Counted from the stretch's first letter, positions 40,811-50,772 are shown. The stretch: 64,000 nucleotides of DNA from Streptomyces sp. NBC_00239 (GCF_036194065.1 NZ_CP108095.1:8184001-8248000); one strand, 5' to 3'. Notes: generated from the letters alone by a model not told the origin. Numbers and translations: made by a program.

Positions 40811-42843
40811 GCAGCAATCCGCCCACGACCAGGACGAAAAGGACAGCGATGCGGAGCGGGGCCCGTTCCCCCCGGCGTACACGGGCCACAGCCCTCGCGA
40901 CCCTCGGCACCCTCCTCTGCGCCGTCGTCGGCATCGTGACCGCCTCGCAGGCCGCGGCGGCCATCCCCCACGTCCCCGACGCCTCGATCGCCACCCCGAA
41001 CGCGATCACCAAGACCGCCACCACAGGGATGGGCCTCAAAGACCTCAGCCGCACGGACGAGCCCAGGGTGGACGCCTATCCGACCACCCACCCCGGCGTC
41101 ACCCGCGCCACCCTCGCCGATGTGCTCACCGACACGGCGCACACCACCCCCGCCCGGCCGCTGTGCCACAACACCCACATCGACGGAGCCCAGGGCTTCT
41201 GCTGGTCGGAGACGGACGACGCCACGACGTATTGGTATCCGCAAGGGGTCACGCACGGCACTGTGGGAAGCCGCAAAGCCGTCCTGACCAGCTGGTACGG
41301 GCCGGGCGGCACCGAGCGGATCAGCGTCGCCGACGCCACGGACCCGTCCGCCGTGCGCTACCGGAATGTGCAACTCGTCGCGCTCACCGCGGACGGCAGC
41401 GGCTACACCGCGATTCGCGACGGCCACGCCAACGGAGTCGTCTGGGCCGGCACCCGCCTCTACGTCGCCAGCCTCGGAAGTTCCCTGAACGTCTTCGACA
41501 CCACCAGGATCTGGCGCACGGACTCCGGTACGTACGTGCTGCCCCGGATCGGCAGCTACCAGTACACAGGGGCCGGCACCGGCTGCGGGACCTACTCGCC
41601 CGCTTCACTGCCGCAGCGCCCCTGCATCTCCGCGCTCTCGCTCGACCTTTCGGGGTCCAAGCCGGCCCTGGTCACCGCGGAGATGGACCCCGGGAACGTG
41701 GGCGACCGCTTCGACCGGTCCGCATCACCCCTCGTACGCTGGCCCATCGACCCCACGACCGGGGTGCTGAAGGCCACCGCCGGGGTCGTCCAGGCTCAGG
41801 ACGCATACAGGTCACCCATCGGGGGAACCCAGGGCGTGGCCATGAACAACGGCCGGTTCACGCTCTCGGCGCCCTGCCCCGAGTACGTCGACGGCGGCGA
41901 CACGCATCTTCCGAGCTGCCTCTACCACGGCGAGCTGGACGAACCCGTGTGGCTGATGACGCGCACCGCGATCTACAACCAGAACCTCTCCTACCGCCCC
42001 GACACCGGCGAGCTGTGGATGGTCAACGAGCGTCCGGGAGACCGCATGGCCTACCACACCGCCTGGCCGGAGCCCCCCGCGCTCGCCGGCATGATCCACC
42101 TCACCGCCGCGGACTTCACCGGGGAGGGCCGCGCGGACGTCGTCGGCGTCGAGGCGGCCACGGGCAAGCTGTGGCTCTACCCGGGCAACGGAGACGGGTC
42201 CCTCGGTACGCGCACGCAGATCGGCGTCGGCTGGGGCACCATGGGCAAGCTCGCCGCAGGCGATCTCACCGGCGACGGCGACGCCGATCTGGTCGCCGTC
42301 GAAAAGGCGACCGGCACGCTCCAGCTGTACCCGGGCAACGGGCAGGGCAGCCTGGGCGCTCGGACGCAGATCGGCACGGACTGGGGAGGGAAGCGGGACC
42401 TGACCGTGATCGACGTCGACCGCAACGGCAGGCCCGACCTGCTCGCCATCACCCCAGAGGGGGCGCTGATGGCATACCTCGGCAATGGGAACAGCACGCT
42501 GGCCAATCCGTCCCCGATCGGAGCCGGCTGGGACTCGATGAACGAACTCGCCAGCCCCGGCGACCTGACCGGCGACGGCAGGGCCGACCTCGTAGCCGTC
42601 GACCGCAAGGGCCTGCTGTGGGCCTACCCCGGCACCGGTGCCGGCGGATTCGGCGACCGCGCGCAGATCGGCAGCAACTGGCAGGTCATGCGCCAGCTCG
42701 CCGGTGCCGACTTCAACGCCGACGGCAAGGGCGACATCGTCACGGTGCAGGCCCCGCCCACAACGGGCGGACCCTTCTACCTCTATCCGGGAACGGGCGC
42801 GAACACCCTGGGACCGCGCGTCCAGATCGGGTCGAACTGGTAG
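40807..42843 (+). CDS. secreted protein with C-terminal FG-GAP repeats
   Basis: 678 residues. A basic N-terminus and hydrophobic stretch (ATLGTLLCAVVGIVTASQAA) make a signal peptide. Residues of about 60-430 form a domain I cannot name; it has beta-propeller-like strands (NGVVWAGTRLYVASLGSSLN, TRIWRTDSGTYVLPRIGSYQ) and several Cys pairs. The last 230 residues are FG-GAP repeats (DLTGDGDADLVAVEKATGTL). It overlaps the M23 gene by four bases and is followed by a perfect terminator, so the two form an operon. Likely extracellular; ligand unknown. Confidence 0.8.
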   Translation: MSSNPPTTRTKRTAMRSGARSPRRTRATALATLGTLLCAVVGIVTASQAAAAIPHVPDASIATPNAITKTATTGMGLKDLSRTDEPRVDAYPTTHPGVTRATLADVLTDTAHTTPARPLCHNTHIDGAQGFCWSETDDATTYWYPQGVTHGTVGSRKAVLTSWYGPGGTERISVADATDPSAVRYRNVQLVALTADGSGYTAIRDGHANGVVWAGTRLYVASLGSSLNVFDTTRIWRTDSGTYVLPRIGSYQYTGAGTGCGTYSPASLPQRPCISALSLDLSGSKPALVTAEMDPGNVGDRFDRSASPLVRWPIDPTTGVLKATAGVVQAQDAYRSPIGGTQGVAMNNGRFTLSAPCPEYVDGGDTHLPSCLYHGELDEPVWLMTRTAIYNQNLSYRPDTGELWMVNERPGDRMAYHTAWPEPPALAGMIHLTAADFTGEGRADVVGVEAATGKLWLYPGNGDGSLGTRTQIGVGWGTMGKLAAGDLTGDGDADLVAVEKATGTLQLYPGNGQGSLGARTQIGTDWGGKRDLTVIDVDRNGRPDLLAITPEGALMAYLGNGNSTLANPSPIGAGWDSMNELASPGDLTGDGRADLVAVDRKGLLWAYPGTGAGGFGDRAQIGSNWQVMRQLAGADFNADGKGDIVTVQAPPTTGGPFYLYPGTGANTLGPRVQIGSNW

Positions 42844-42846
42844 CCC

Positions 42847-42887
42847 GCCGAGCCGGTCCTGAGCCAGAAGCTCAGGACCGGCTCGGC
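42847..42887 (+). terminator. perfect 18-bp terminator hairpin
   Basis: GCCGAGCCGGTCCTGAGC and its exact reverse complement flank a 5-base loop, 3 bases after the stop codon. Confidence 0.8.
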
Positions 42888-43245
42888 ATCCCGACTCCGC
42901 GGGCCTGTATGCGTCACACACCACCGCCCCGGGATGAGCGAACCGTTCTGATTTCTCTGCCGCTCCAGGCCGTGAGGCTGGTGACAGAGCATCGTGCGGA
43001 GCACTCCCTCAAGCGTGCACCGCACATTCAGGCCTCCGATTCCCTCGGGCGGGGGCCCTGACCGTGGTTCGGGTCGGACAGCGACAGGTCAAGGCGCTCC
43101 AGGGGCGGTTGAGCGTGGGTGGGAAGCAGGTCGCGCGGAGCCGGAAGGAACGCAGCACTAGCCGGGACTTCCGTACAACCCTCTGTCCGTGTCGGCAGTC
43201 CAACCCCCTGATCCACACTGCTTTTCGGGGGAAGGACCCTGTCTG
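42888..43245. other. intergenic region
   Basis: About 360 bp with no gene. It should hold the promoter of the large secreted protein gene; I see no clear -10/-35 pair. GGGGGAAGGA at about 43228-43237 is the likely ribosome binding site of that gene. Confidence 0.35.
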
Positions 43246-45861
43246 ATGGGCGTACATGCCCGCGACCACGGCGGCCGGCTGGCCGCCACGGTGGCCACCG
43301 CAGCATTGATCGTCTCCGGCGGCTTCGTGCAGCCGCTGCTCACGGCGGGTCCGGCGGCGGCCGCGGTGGCGCCGCCGGCCTGGAATCGGCCCGCCGAAAT
43401 ACCCGGCACTTCTGCCTCCCCCGTCGGCAGGTGGATCACGATCGCCTCCGACGGGACCGCCGTCGCGGTGTGGCGGGGGAACGAGGACCCGGACGACGAG
43501 TACGGACCCTACCTGTACGTGTCCGTCCGGCCGCCGCACCAGCGGAACTGGAGCGCCCCGCGCGTGCTCAGCTCCGATCACACTCCGCAGTCCACGGTCC
43601 GGCTGGTGTCCGGCACCGACGGCAGCGTGACGGTCCTGTGGGCCGAGCACTGGTACGACCCGCTCGGCGAGTCCGGCCCCGCCGACCTGGTGGCCGCCAC
43701 CCTGGCGCCCGGTTCCAGCACCTGGAGCAAGCACGCGCTCGTGAAGCACGAAGGCGCCTCTCCGGGCAAGGACATCGTGGCCGTCGGCCTCGCGGCCGGC
43801 CCCCGGGGCACCTTGACCGCCGTGTGGGAGTCGTCCCCGAACCCGGCCGACGCGGTCGAGAACACCGCGCGGACGATCACCACCGCGAGCCAGGCGGCCG
43901 ACGGCACCTGGTCGGCACCGGTCGACATCGACATCGACACCGACGCGGACGGCCGGGTGGGCAGCCCCGACGTGACCGTGGACGCCAGCGGCACGGCCGT
44001 GATCGGCTACCTGGCCGACGGCGCTGACGGCCGGTACACGGTCAAGACCGTCACCCGGCCCGGACCGGCGGCCGCCTGGGGCGCGCCCGTGGTGGTGTCC
44101 GCGCCCGGCAAGGCCACCCGCGGACCCAACCTCGGCTCCGGACCGGACGGCTCCCTCGCGATGACCTGGCTGGAAGGCATCCCGAACGGCACGGCCGAGG
44201 CCGGCATCCGCGCGACGGTCCGCAGGACCGGCGCGGCGGACTGGGGTCCGGTCCTGGGCGTCCCGGCGAACGCGCTCGTCGAGTCGGTGGACGCCCCCGA
44301 ACCGCTGATCGCTCCCGACGGCGACGTGACCCTGGCCTGGCAGGACTGGAGCGGCGACGCGGAGCGCGTCACCTCGGGCGTCTCCACGGCCACCCTGACC
44401 GCGGGCTCCGGCACCTGGGCCAAGGACAAGTACCTCGACCTGCAGGGCCGCGACACCCGGCTGCAGAGCGCCGCCATCGGCCCGGACGGCACCGTGCGCG
44501 TGCTGTGGGAGGAGGACACGACCGTCGGCGGCGTCCCGCAGCGGGTCCTCGGCCACGCGACGCGCACCACTTCCGACAACGCCTGGACCGCCCCTGCCGT
44601 CCTGCCCGGCTCCGCCCGGAACCCCGAGCAGCGGTACGGCGCCGGGGAGAACGCCGCCGTCGCCGCCGGCACCGGCGGCTCGGCCGCGGCGATCTGGAGG
44701 CGGGACTGGCAGGTCCTCCACACCTCGGACACCCTGGCGTCCCTCGCCGTGACGGGCTCCGCCGTTCCCGCGACGGCCGTGCTCGGCGGGAAGGCCACCG
44801 GCACTGCCTGGGCCCCTGTGTGGACCCTGAACCGGCCCGTGTCCTCGTGGTCGGTGACCCTGACCGACGCCGAGCGGGGCGAGGAGGTCCGCACCTTCGG
44901 CGGCAGCGTCCAGGCCCAGAAAATCACGGCAGCCTGGAACGGCCGTACGAACAACAAGGCCATCACCCCGAACGGGCCGCTCACATGGACGCTGAAGGCC
45001 ACCCCGGCCGGCGGCACGGTCCCGATCTTCCTCGCGTCGGGCGCCGTCACCATGTCCGGCGGGGCAGCCGTGTTCCGCGACTACGGCGCGAAGACCGAGG
45101 CCCCGGACGGCACCGGCGACATCATGTCCGTGAACGGCACCAGCCTGCGCACCGCGTACGGGCACTCCGGCATCGACAACTTCAGCGGCAGCGTGACCAC
45201 GACCGGCTGGCCCAAGGGTTTCCGCCCGGTCCCCATGGGCGACATGAACGGCGACCGCTGCAACGACACCCTGATCCGCTTCCCCGACGGCGAGATGCGC
45301 CGCTACACCCCCGCCTGCGGGGCCGCCCTCAAGCCGACGACCAGCCACAAGGTCCTGGGCAAGGGCTGGAACGCGTACGACATCATGACCTCGCCCGGCG
45401 ACGTCAACAAGGACGGGCGTCCCGACCTGGTCGCCCGCGACCCCAAGACCGGCGTCCTGTACCTGTACACCACCACCGCTTCCGGGATCCTCGCCCCGCG
45501 GGTCTCCCTCGGCTCCGGCTTCAAGGACTACAAGAAAATCGTAGGAGCGGGGGGCGGTGGTCTGCTCCTGCAGGACAAGGGCAACGAGCTGTGGCGCATG
45601 AACAGCGACGGCTCCGGGAAGTTCGGGGCCCGTTCCCTCAGAGCGGAGAACTGGGGTGCGTCGTACAACGCCGTGGTCAACATCGGCGACCTCACCGGCG
45701 ACCACGTCGGCCGCGGCGGCTCCTACTACTTCGGTGACGAGTCGCACGACCTCGTTGCCCGCGACACCTCGGGCACGATCTGGCGGATCCCCCTGGACGA
45801 CATCATGAAGCCCGTCCGGATCGGCACCGGCTGGCAGGTCTACACCGGCGGCATCCACTAG
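43246..45861 (+). CDS. large secreted protein with FG-GAP-like C-terminus
   Basis: 871 residues. The signal peptide (LAATVATAALIVSGGFVQPL) ends near AAAA. Residues of about 60-470 consist of repeated strands of the sort GTAVAVWRGNEDPDDEYG, GSVTVLWAEHW and GDVTLAWQDWSGD, like sialidase/BNR-type propellers. An Ig-like stretch follows, then FG-GAP-like repeats (GDMNGDRCNDTLIRFPDGEM, GDVNKDGRPDLVARDPKTGV). Extracellular; function unknown. The stop codon lies at the very edge of the IS5-type remnant, so the natural C-terminus could have been altered by that insertion. Confidence 0.8.
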   Translation: MGVHARDHGGRLAATVATAALIVSGGFVQPLLTAGPAAAAVAPPAWNRPAEIPGTSASPVGRWITIASDGTAVAVWRGNEDPDDEYGPYLYVSVRPPHQRNWSAPRVLSSDHTPQSTVRLVSGTDGSVTVLWAEHWYDPLGESGPADLVAATLAPGSSTWSKHALVKHEGASPGKDIVAVGLAAGPRGTLTAVWESSPNPADAVENTARTITTASQAADGTWSAPVDIDIDTDADGRVGSPDVTVDASGTAVIGYLADGADGRYTVKTVTRPGPAAAWGAPVVVSAPGKATRGPNLGSGPDGSLAMTWLEGIPNGTAEAGIRATVRRTGAADWGPVLGVPANALVESVDAPEPLIAPDGDVTLAWQDWSGDAERVTSGVSTATLTAGSGTWAKDKYLDLQGRDTRLQSAAIGPDGTVRVLWEEDTTVGGVPQRVLGHATRTTSDNAWTAPAVLPGSARNPEQRYGAGENAAVAAGTGGSAAAIWRRDWQVLHTSDTLASLAVTGSAVPATAVLGGKATGTAWAPVWTLNRPVSSWSVTLTDAERGEEVRTFGGSVQAQKITAAWNGRTNNKAITPNGPLTWTLKATPAGGTVPIFLASGAVTMSGGAAVFRDYGAKTEAPDGTGDIMSVNGTSLRTAYGHSGIDNFSGSVTTTGWPKGFRPVPMGDMNGDRCNDTLIRFPDGEMRRYTPACGAALKPTTSHKVLGKGWNAYDIMTSPGDVNKDGRPDLVARDPKTGVLYLYTTTASGILAPRVSLGSGFKDYKKIVGAGGGGLLLQDKGNELWRMNSDGSGKFGARSLRAENWGASYNAVVNIGDLTGDHVGRGGSYYFGDESHDLVARDTSGTIWRIPLDDIMKPVRIGTGWQVYTGGIH

Positions 45862-46474
45862 GGCCTGTGTGATGTCGTGATCATTCGGTGGTCTTGAGTA
45901 GGTCGTCGATCCAGATCATTGCGGCGCGGAGGCGGAGGCCGGCGAGGTAGCTGTCCGGGTTTTGTCGTATCGGGTGGCGACGCCTCGCCAGGCCTTCATC
46001 TTGTTGATCAGGCGTTCGACGGTGTTCCCCAGCCCGCCTCGGGACCGGCCGAGGGCCTGGCGCGCCTGCGAGCCGACCGGATCCTCCAGTTCCTCCCCGT
46101 CCGCAGCCCCCTCTTACGTGCGCCGGCGGCGTGCTCGTGAGCACGGTTGATCGTGGAGTCGACGGCGACGGTCCACTCCACCCGGCCCACCGCGTCGTCA
46201 CGGACCTGCACGTGCTCCAACAGTCTTGCCCACGTGCCGTCCGCCTCCCAGCGGGCAAACCGCTCGTAGACGGTCTGCCGCGGCCCATACCGCTCGGGCA
46301 GGTCACGCCACGGAGCCCCGGTCCGCAACCGCCGCAGCACACCTTTGACCACCTGCCGGTGATCACGCCGCGGCCGACCACGCCCATCCACCTGCGGCAA
46401 CAAGGGCTCTATCCACTCCCGCGCCGCCTCCGGTCAACTCACCTCGACCTGCCACAAGATCAAGACAGGCCTTA
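45861..46474 (-). mobile_element. IS5-type element, internally deleted
   Basis: Ends GGGCCTGT (45861) and ACAGGCC (46465-46471) are inverted repeats. The minus strand carries a transposase broken into frames: LPQVDGRGRPRRDHRQVVKG, LRTGAPWRDLPERYGPRQTV and WTVAVDSTINRAHEHAAGAR from one frame, and DSYLAGLRLRAAMIWIDDLL from another. The middle of the DDE domain is missing (the family usually has about 270 residues), and an extra G near 46434, compared with the second copy, shifts the N-terminus. It cannot be autonomous. Confidence 0.75.
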
Positions 46475-46523
46475 GCATGGGCACGCCATCCCCCGCGCCC
46501 TGTCCAGCCGACGGAAGACACCC

Positions 46524-47729
46524 ATGCGCCTCCAGCGGATATCCGCCGCGACCGCGGCCCTCGCCGCGCTCACCACCCTCGCCACCGCCTGCGAGGACTC
46601 CCCGAAGCCGGGCCCGCCCGCCGCGAGCCCCTCCGCGAGCGCTCGGGGCGCCGCCCCCGCCTCTCCCACGGCCGCCGGCGCCGCGCCCGCCACGCTGGCC
46701 GGGGCGCAGGCCCACGTACAGCAGTACACGTCCTGCGAGAACCTCAGCACCGACCCGAACGACAGCCGGGTGCCGCTGAGCGGGTTCATCGGCGCCGGGG
46801 ACTGGGGCATCACGGAGCGCGGCGTCTGCACGGACGAGAAGGCGCGGGGCGAGATCGTCCTCTTCCCGACCCCGGACATGAAGGCCTTCCAGCAGGCCGC
46901 CAAGGACAACGCCGCGAAGCTGCTCGCCGAGGGCCGGGTCGACACCGACCTCGCCAGCCGCACGGTCGTGGGCAAGACCTTCGCCCTGACCGCGCTCAAG
47001 ACCGCCACCGCCGTGTCCCTGGTCGACCCGCCCAACTCCGACCTGCGCATCCTGAGCTGCAACCCCGACATCTTCATTCCGGAGGGGTTCAAGAAGGAGA
47101 AGGCCCTGGTCGAGGGCTGCTTCCTCACCGACTACGTCAACAGCCCCGACGGCCAGGGCAGCCCCCACCGCGGGGCGGTCCGCGACCCCTCCACCGAGGG
47201 AGCCGCGAAGCCGGGCCAGCCGTCCACCGGCAGCCTGGGCCTGCCGAGCGCCGGCAGCATCGCCGAGCTGAAGACGCTCGTCAGCCCGCACACGGTCGAC
47301 TGCACGAGCATGAAGGTCACCGACGAGCAAGTGCAGTCGATCGACTACATGCCGGTCGTCGACGGCCCCGCGAGCGCTTGGGGCGTCAAGCAGCGAGCGG
47401 TCTGCGGCCAGCTCGGCGGGGAGCAGCGCGCGCACAACCTGAACTGGCTGGACACCGTCTCCGACATGAAGACCCTCCAGACCAAGGCCAAGGCGGCGCA
47501 GCTGGCCGACCTGCAGGACGACGGGCGCCTCAAGGCCACTGCGAGCAAGCTGCTGGTCGGCACGAACATCGCCGTGGAGACCAACAACGCGAACGTCCGC
47601 CGCGGGCTGTACCAGCTCCAGTTCCTGTACCTGAACTGCGAGACCGGCTTCACCGCGCCGGCCGGCTACCGGCTGGAGAAGGCCCAGGTCGAGGGCTGCG
47701 TCCTGACCAACTACGAGCGCCCGAGCTGA
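46524..47729 (+). CDS. secreted lipoprotein with duplicated domain
   Basis: 401 residues. The signal ends in the lipobox ATAC (Cys23). After a Pro/Ala/Ser-rich linker there are two related halves: the first has SCENLSTDPNDSRVPLSGFI and ILSCNPDIFIPEGFKKEKAL with VEGCFLTDY; the second has DCTSMKVTDEQVQSIDYMPV and YLNCETGFTAPAGYRLEKAQ with VEGCVLTNY. Paired cysteines in each half suggest disulphides. No family recognised. The gene lies between two partial copies of the same IS5-type element in the same orientation. Confidence 0.75.
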   Translation: MRLQRISAATAALAALTTLATACEDSPKPGPPAASPSASARGAAPASPTAAGAAPATLAGAQAHVQQYTSCENLSTDPNDSRVPLSGFIGAGDWGITERGVCTDEKARGEIVLFPTPDMKAFQQAAKDNAAKLLAEGRVDTDLASRTVVGKTFALTALKTATAVSLVDPPNSDLRILSCNPDIFIPEGFKKEKALVEGCFLTDYVNSPDGQGSPHRGAVRDPSTEGAAKPGQPSTGSLGLPSAGSIAELKTLVSPHTVDCTSMKVTDEQVQSIDYMPVVDGPASAWGVKQRAVCGQLGGEQRAHNLNWLDTVSDMKTLQTKAKAAQLADLQDDGRLKATASKLLVGTNIAVETNNANVRRGLYQLQFLYLNCETGFTAPAGYRLEKAQVEGCVLTNYERPS

Positions 47730-47916
47730 CACACGGCCTCCCGGGGCGTGCGCGGCGCGCCCTGGGGGGATCGACTGGGGTGTTCCGCCATCCGCGCACC
47801 AGGAGCACCAGGCACCAGGAGCCGCCATGTCACTCTTCATCCCGGATTTTCGACGACTCCGTGGTCGTCCGCGGCGGCGTACGACCAGACGGTCTGCCAT
47901 GGCACACACCACTCGG

Positions 47917-48097
47917 GCAGGTCACGCCACGGAGCCCCGGTCCGCAACCGCCACAGCACACCTTTGACCACCTGCCGGTGATCACGCCACGGCCGACCAC
48001 GCCCATCCACCTGCGGCAACAAGGGCTCTATCCACTCCCACGCCGCCTCCGTCAACTCACCTCGACCTGCCACAAGATCAATCATCAGACAGGCCTT
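47917..48097 (-). mobile_element. second partial copy of the same IS5-type element
   Basis: The sequence from about 47917 to 48097 repeats 46298-46473 with about 95% identity, ending in the same CAGGCCTT end. On the minus strand it encodes the transposase N-terminus (LTEAAWEWIEPLLPQVDGRG, RTGAPWRDLPE). Only this end is present; the frame is lost near 47915. Confidence 0.75.
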
Positions 48098-48366
48098 GGC
48101 GCGACCCCTTCGCCCCCGGGGGGAGTGCTCAGGCAGGGGCTCAGTTGAGGCCGCCAGTCAAGGGGCTGAGGGGTGAGCCCTTGTCCCCGCCGCCGGTGCC
48201 ACTGTCCGAAGTGTCGTTCGAGTTCGGGGGGCCTTTCTGTGGGGTGCTGCCCACACCCCCGCTCACCCCGACCCGGGTCCCAGGCGGCGTCTCCCCCGTC
48301 CCGGGATCCGCAGGCGTATTCCGCCCCGCACCCTTATCTGCGTGCTTGTTGAGAGAGGATGGGGTG

Positions 48367-48969
48367 GTGATCCGCCACGACCCTGAGATACAGGCTCTGT
48401 TCCGCCGCTATTGCGCGCCCGCGCGCCGCTACCTGAAGCTCGGCGGATCGGTACTTCGTATGTCGCGCGAGGAGTACGAGCCGTTCGTTCACGCCCTGGC
48501 CGCTGATGCGCATGCCGTCTCCGACGCCGAACTCACCATCCTCTTCGAAGGCAGTTGGAGAGAGCGGCGCACCGCGGCATGGCTCGCCGCCGTCTCGCGC
48601 CGTGACCACTTCCGCGAGATTCTGGGAGCACTGCTGCTGGAGAGCGAGGTGTGCTGCGCGGGTGGGGCCTACTGCGTGGCGCTGGCGAGTTTCGGCACCG
48701 CACGGGACGCCGACCTGCTCGCCGCTTACCTGGATCGCTACCTGCGTCGGCCCGACCTCGCCTATGACCAGCCCACAGCCATGGGCGCCCTGGCGTACAC
48801 CGACTCCGTCCTGCACGGCGACCGGGCCGGCCAGTTCCTCCAGGAAGGCGGTCTGTGGCCGCAGTGGTGGCAGGACGCGCCCCACATGCACGGCGATGAT
48901 GGCATCTCCACCTACCTGGGCGGCATCCGCCTCGCCTGCACCGTCGTCGACGAATGCGCCAACACCTGA
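48367..48969 (+). CDS. DUF6000-like protein
   Basis: 200 residues. Core sequence ILFEGSWRERRTAAWLAAVS, LGALLLESEVCCAGGAYCVA and DLLAAYLDRYLRRPDLAYDQ matches what I recall as the DUF6000 family of helical-repeat-like proteins common in streptomycetes. No enzyme motif, signal peptide or membrane span. GTG at 48367 is 8 bases after GAGAGGA; GTG at 48364 is equally possible. Stands alone. Function unknown; such proteins are sometimes near polymorphic toxin loci, but no toxin is visible here. Confidence 0.65.
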   Translation: MIRHDPEIQALFRRYCAPARRYLKLGGSVLRMSREEYEPFVHALAADAHAVSDAELTILFEGSWRERRTAAWLAAVSRRDHFREILGALLLESEVCCAGGAYCVALASFGTARDADLLAAYLDRYLRRPDLAYDQPTAMGALAYTDSVLHGDRAGQFLQEGGLWPQWWQDAPHMHGDDGISTYLGGIRLACTVVDECANT

Positions 48970-49245
48970 ACCCCTTTGGTTTCGTTCAGCCTTGGCGTCG
49001 CCGAGCAGGCTGGCCCGACGTGCAGGTTCTCGAAGTCCGTAGCGCCGAGGGCCATCGGGTTGTAGTAGGCGAGCCGTTTCGTTCGACCCGCAGGGCTCGG
49101 CACATCTCTACTGGCCCTGGCCCTGGCGCAGGAGCCGTCCGGTCCGGGGTGCGGAAACCGAGTATGTGCCGAGTGCGCGGTGCCGTATGGTCCGACTTCC
49201 CGGGCCGCGGTACGCGCGGCCGGCATCCAGAGAGCGACGATCGAC

Positions 49246-49599
49246 ATGACCAGCCGGCAAGCAACGACGACCCTGTGGCGCCCCACCGGCCCCAAGGAGC
49301 TGGACCTGGTCCGTGAGCTGAACTGGCGTGCGTGGCCGCCGCGGTTGCCCGAGCAGCCGATCTTCTACCCGGTCCTCAACGAGGACTACGCGATCAGGAT
49401 CGCGCGGGACTGGAACGTGAAGCACGACGGCGCCGGCTTCGTCACCCGCTTCGAGATCGACTCGGAGTTCGTGAGCCGGTACCCCGTCCAGCAGGCCGGC
49501 GGGCAGACGATCCTCGAGCTCTGGGTTCCTGCCGAGGACCTCGACGACTTCAACGCGCACATCGTCGGCGAGATCCAGGTGATCCACGAGTTCCACTGA
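49246..49599 (+). CDS. conserved protein, often labelled ADP-ribosylation/crystallin J1
   Basis: 117 residues. TTLWRPTGPKELDLVRELNW, FPVLNEDYAIRIARDW-like core (here FYPVLNEDYAIRIARDW), FVTRFEIDSEFVSRYPVQQA and LELWVPAEDLDDFNAHIVG define a compact conserved family. Databases often carry the label ADP-ribosylation/crystallin J1 for it, but no ADP-ribosyl enzyme motif is visible and I would treat the name with caution. ATG at 49246 begins the conserved part. Confidence 0.65.
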   Translation: MTSRQATTTLWRPTGPKELDLVRELNWRAWPPRLPEQPIFYPVLNEDYAIRIARDWNVKHDGAGFVTRFEIDSEFVSRYPVQQAGGQTILELWVPAEDLDDFNAHIVGEIQVIHEFH

Positions 49600-50060
49600 G
49601 CGGGGGAGCGGGGGGAGCGGGGGAGCCGATCGAGGGCATTGTCGCCTGTCGGCGCTTGAGTCACCGGGGAGGCCGCAAGGTGGGCATACAGGGGTTCTCG
49701 GCTCTACGTCACCCCGGAAATCCCATGTTCCCGTGCGAGGCGGCACGGATCCGTCGTTCCAGCCTCACGTCCGCGGGGGCAGGGCCGGGTTGATTCCGTC
49801 CACTACATGGGGTCCGTTGCAGTGCGGCCACGGCTCGTCGGCTGGCCATAGCAGCGGTCCGCCGATGGAGCTGTCCTGCGGTGACGGAGACCCGGGGCGG
49901 GTGCAACCGGGTCGCCGTGCGTGCCAGCGGAGCCAATTGAGGGAAGACCGCGGTGACGTCGAACGGCCGCGGCGGAGTGGTCGGGGCGTTGTTCATAGCG
50001 GCGATCTTGCCAACTGACTCTGACAACGGCGCTCGCGGCTACCAGGGCTTGAACCCCAAG
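49600..50060. other. no gene seen
   Basis: About 460 bp of mixed composition on both strands without a convincing frame. Confidence 0.35.
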
Positions 50061-50093
50061 CGTCGTAGTTGGCCGGCAGGGCCGACTACGACG
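50061..50093 (-). terminator. hairpin downstream of the TetR gene
   Basis: CGTCGTAGTTGGCC and GGCCGACTACGACG form a 14-bp stem with one G-T pair and a 5-base loop. It lies about 90 bases past the TetR stop in the direction of its transcription. Confidence 0.6.
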
Positions 50094-50185
50094 CCAAGTC
50101 ACAGCCGTTGTGACTCGGCGCGTGACCTGGCGAGTTGGTGCCTGGCCTGGCGGCGCGCTGAGCGCTTGGGTTGGCGGGCGGGTGG

Positions 50186-50764
50186 TCAGAGGACGGCGAG
50201 CCGGTCCACCAGTAGCTCTACCCTCCGTTCGGCGTCCTCCGACGGCAGCCGTCCTGCCCGGGTCAGGGTGGCCAGTCCGTGCAGGGCCGCCCAGAACACC
50301 TCGGTGAACAGTCCCGGGTGGATGCCGTCCCCGGCGACGTCGCCGAGGCTTTCCAGCAGGGCGGCGAAGGCGTCCTTCAGCGGCTCGGGGGTGTCCTCGT
50401 GCGCGAACGCCAGGCCGCCATCGAGCTGGAACATGGCGTCGTAGACCGCCGGGTTGCGTTCGGCGAAGTCGAGGTACGTGCGGGCGAGGGCGGTGACCCG
50501 GGCGCGCGGGCCGTCCGCGGCGGAGGTCGCGGCCCGCAGTGCCGCGGCCATCTCGGCTGCGCCCTCGAGGGCGACGGCGCCGATGATCTCGCGCTTGCCG
50601 CGGAAATGGCTGTAGAGGACGGGCTGGCTGTATTCGATGCGCTCGGCGAGCCGGCGGGTGGTGACCGCGTCCCAGCCCTGCTGCTCGGCGAGTTCGCGGG
50701 CCGTGGCCACGATGAGGCGCTCGCGGTCCGCCCGTTCGCGCTGCTTGCGTTCCTGTACCGACAT
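50186..50764 (-). CDS. TetR-family repressor
   Basis: 192 residues. The N-terminal DNA-binding domain is typical: RERLIVATARELAEQQGWDA, VTTRRLAERIEYSQPVLYSH, FRGKREII. The C-terminal domain has the WHG-type ligand pocket style (FTEVFWAALHGLATLTRAGR). It is divergent from a DUF1772-like membrane protein gene. Two matching palindromes lie between them, so it should repress both. The effector is unknown. Confidence 0.9.
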   Translation of the reverse strand: MSVQERKQRERADRERLIVATARELAEQQGWDAVTTRRLAERIEYSQPVLYSHFRGKREIIGAVALEGAAEMAAALRAATSAADGPRARVTALARTYLDFAERNPAVYDAMFQLDGGLAFAHEDTPEPLKDAFAALLESLGDVAGDGIHPGLFTEVFWAALHGLATLTRAGRLPSEDAERRVELLVDRLAVL

Positions 50765-50772
50765 GAATCGAT

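Noticed and set aside
43009..45858. Very long minus-strand open frame (949 codons) opposite the large secreted protein
   Set aside because: It is rich in Gly, Arg, Val and His with no motif, and is the mirror of a clear secreted protein on the plus strand; long antisense frames are expected at this GC content.
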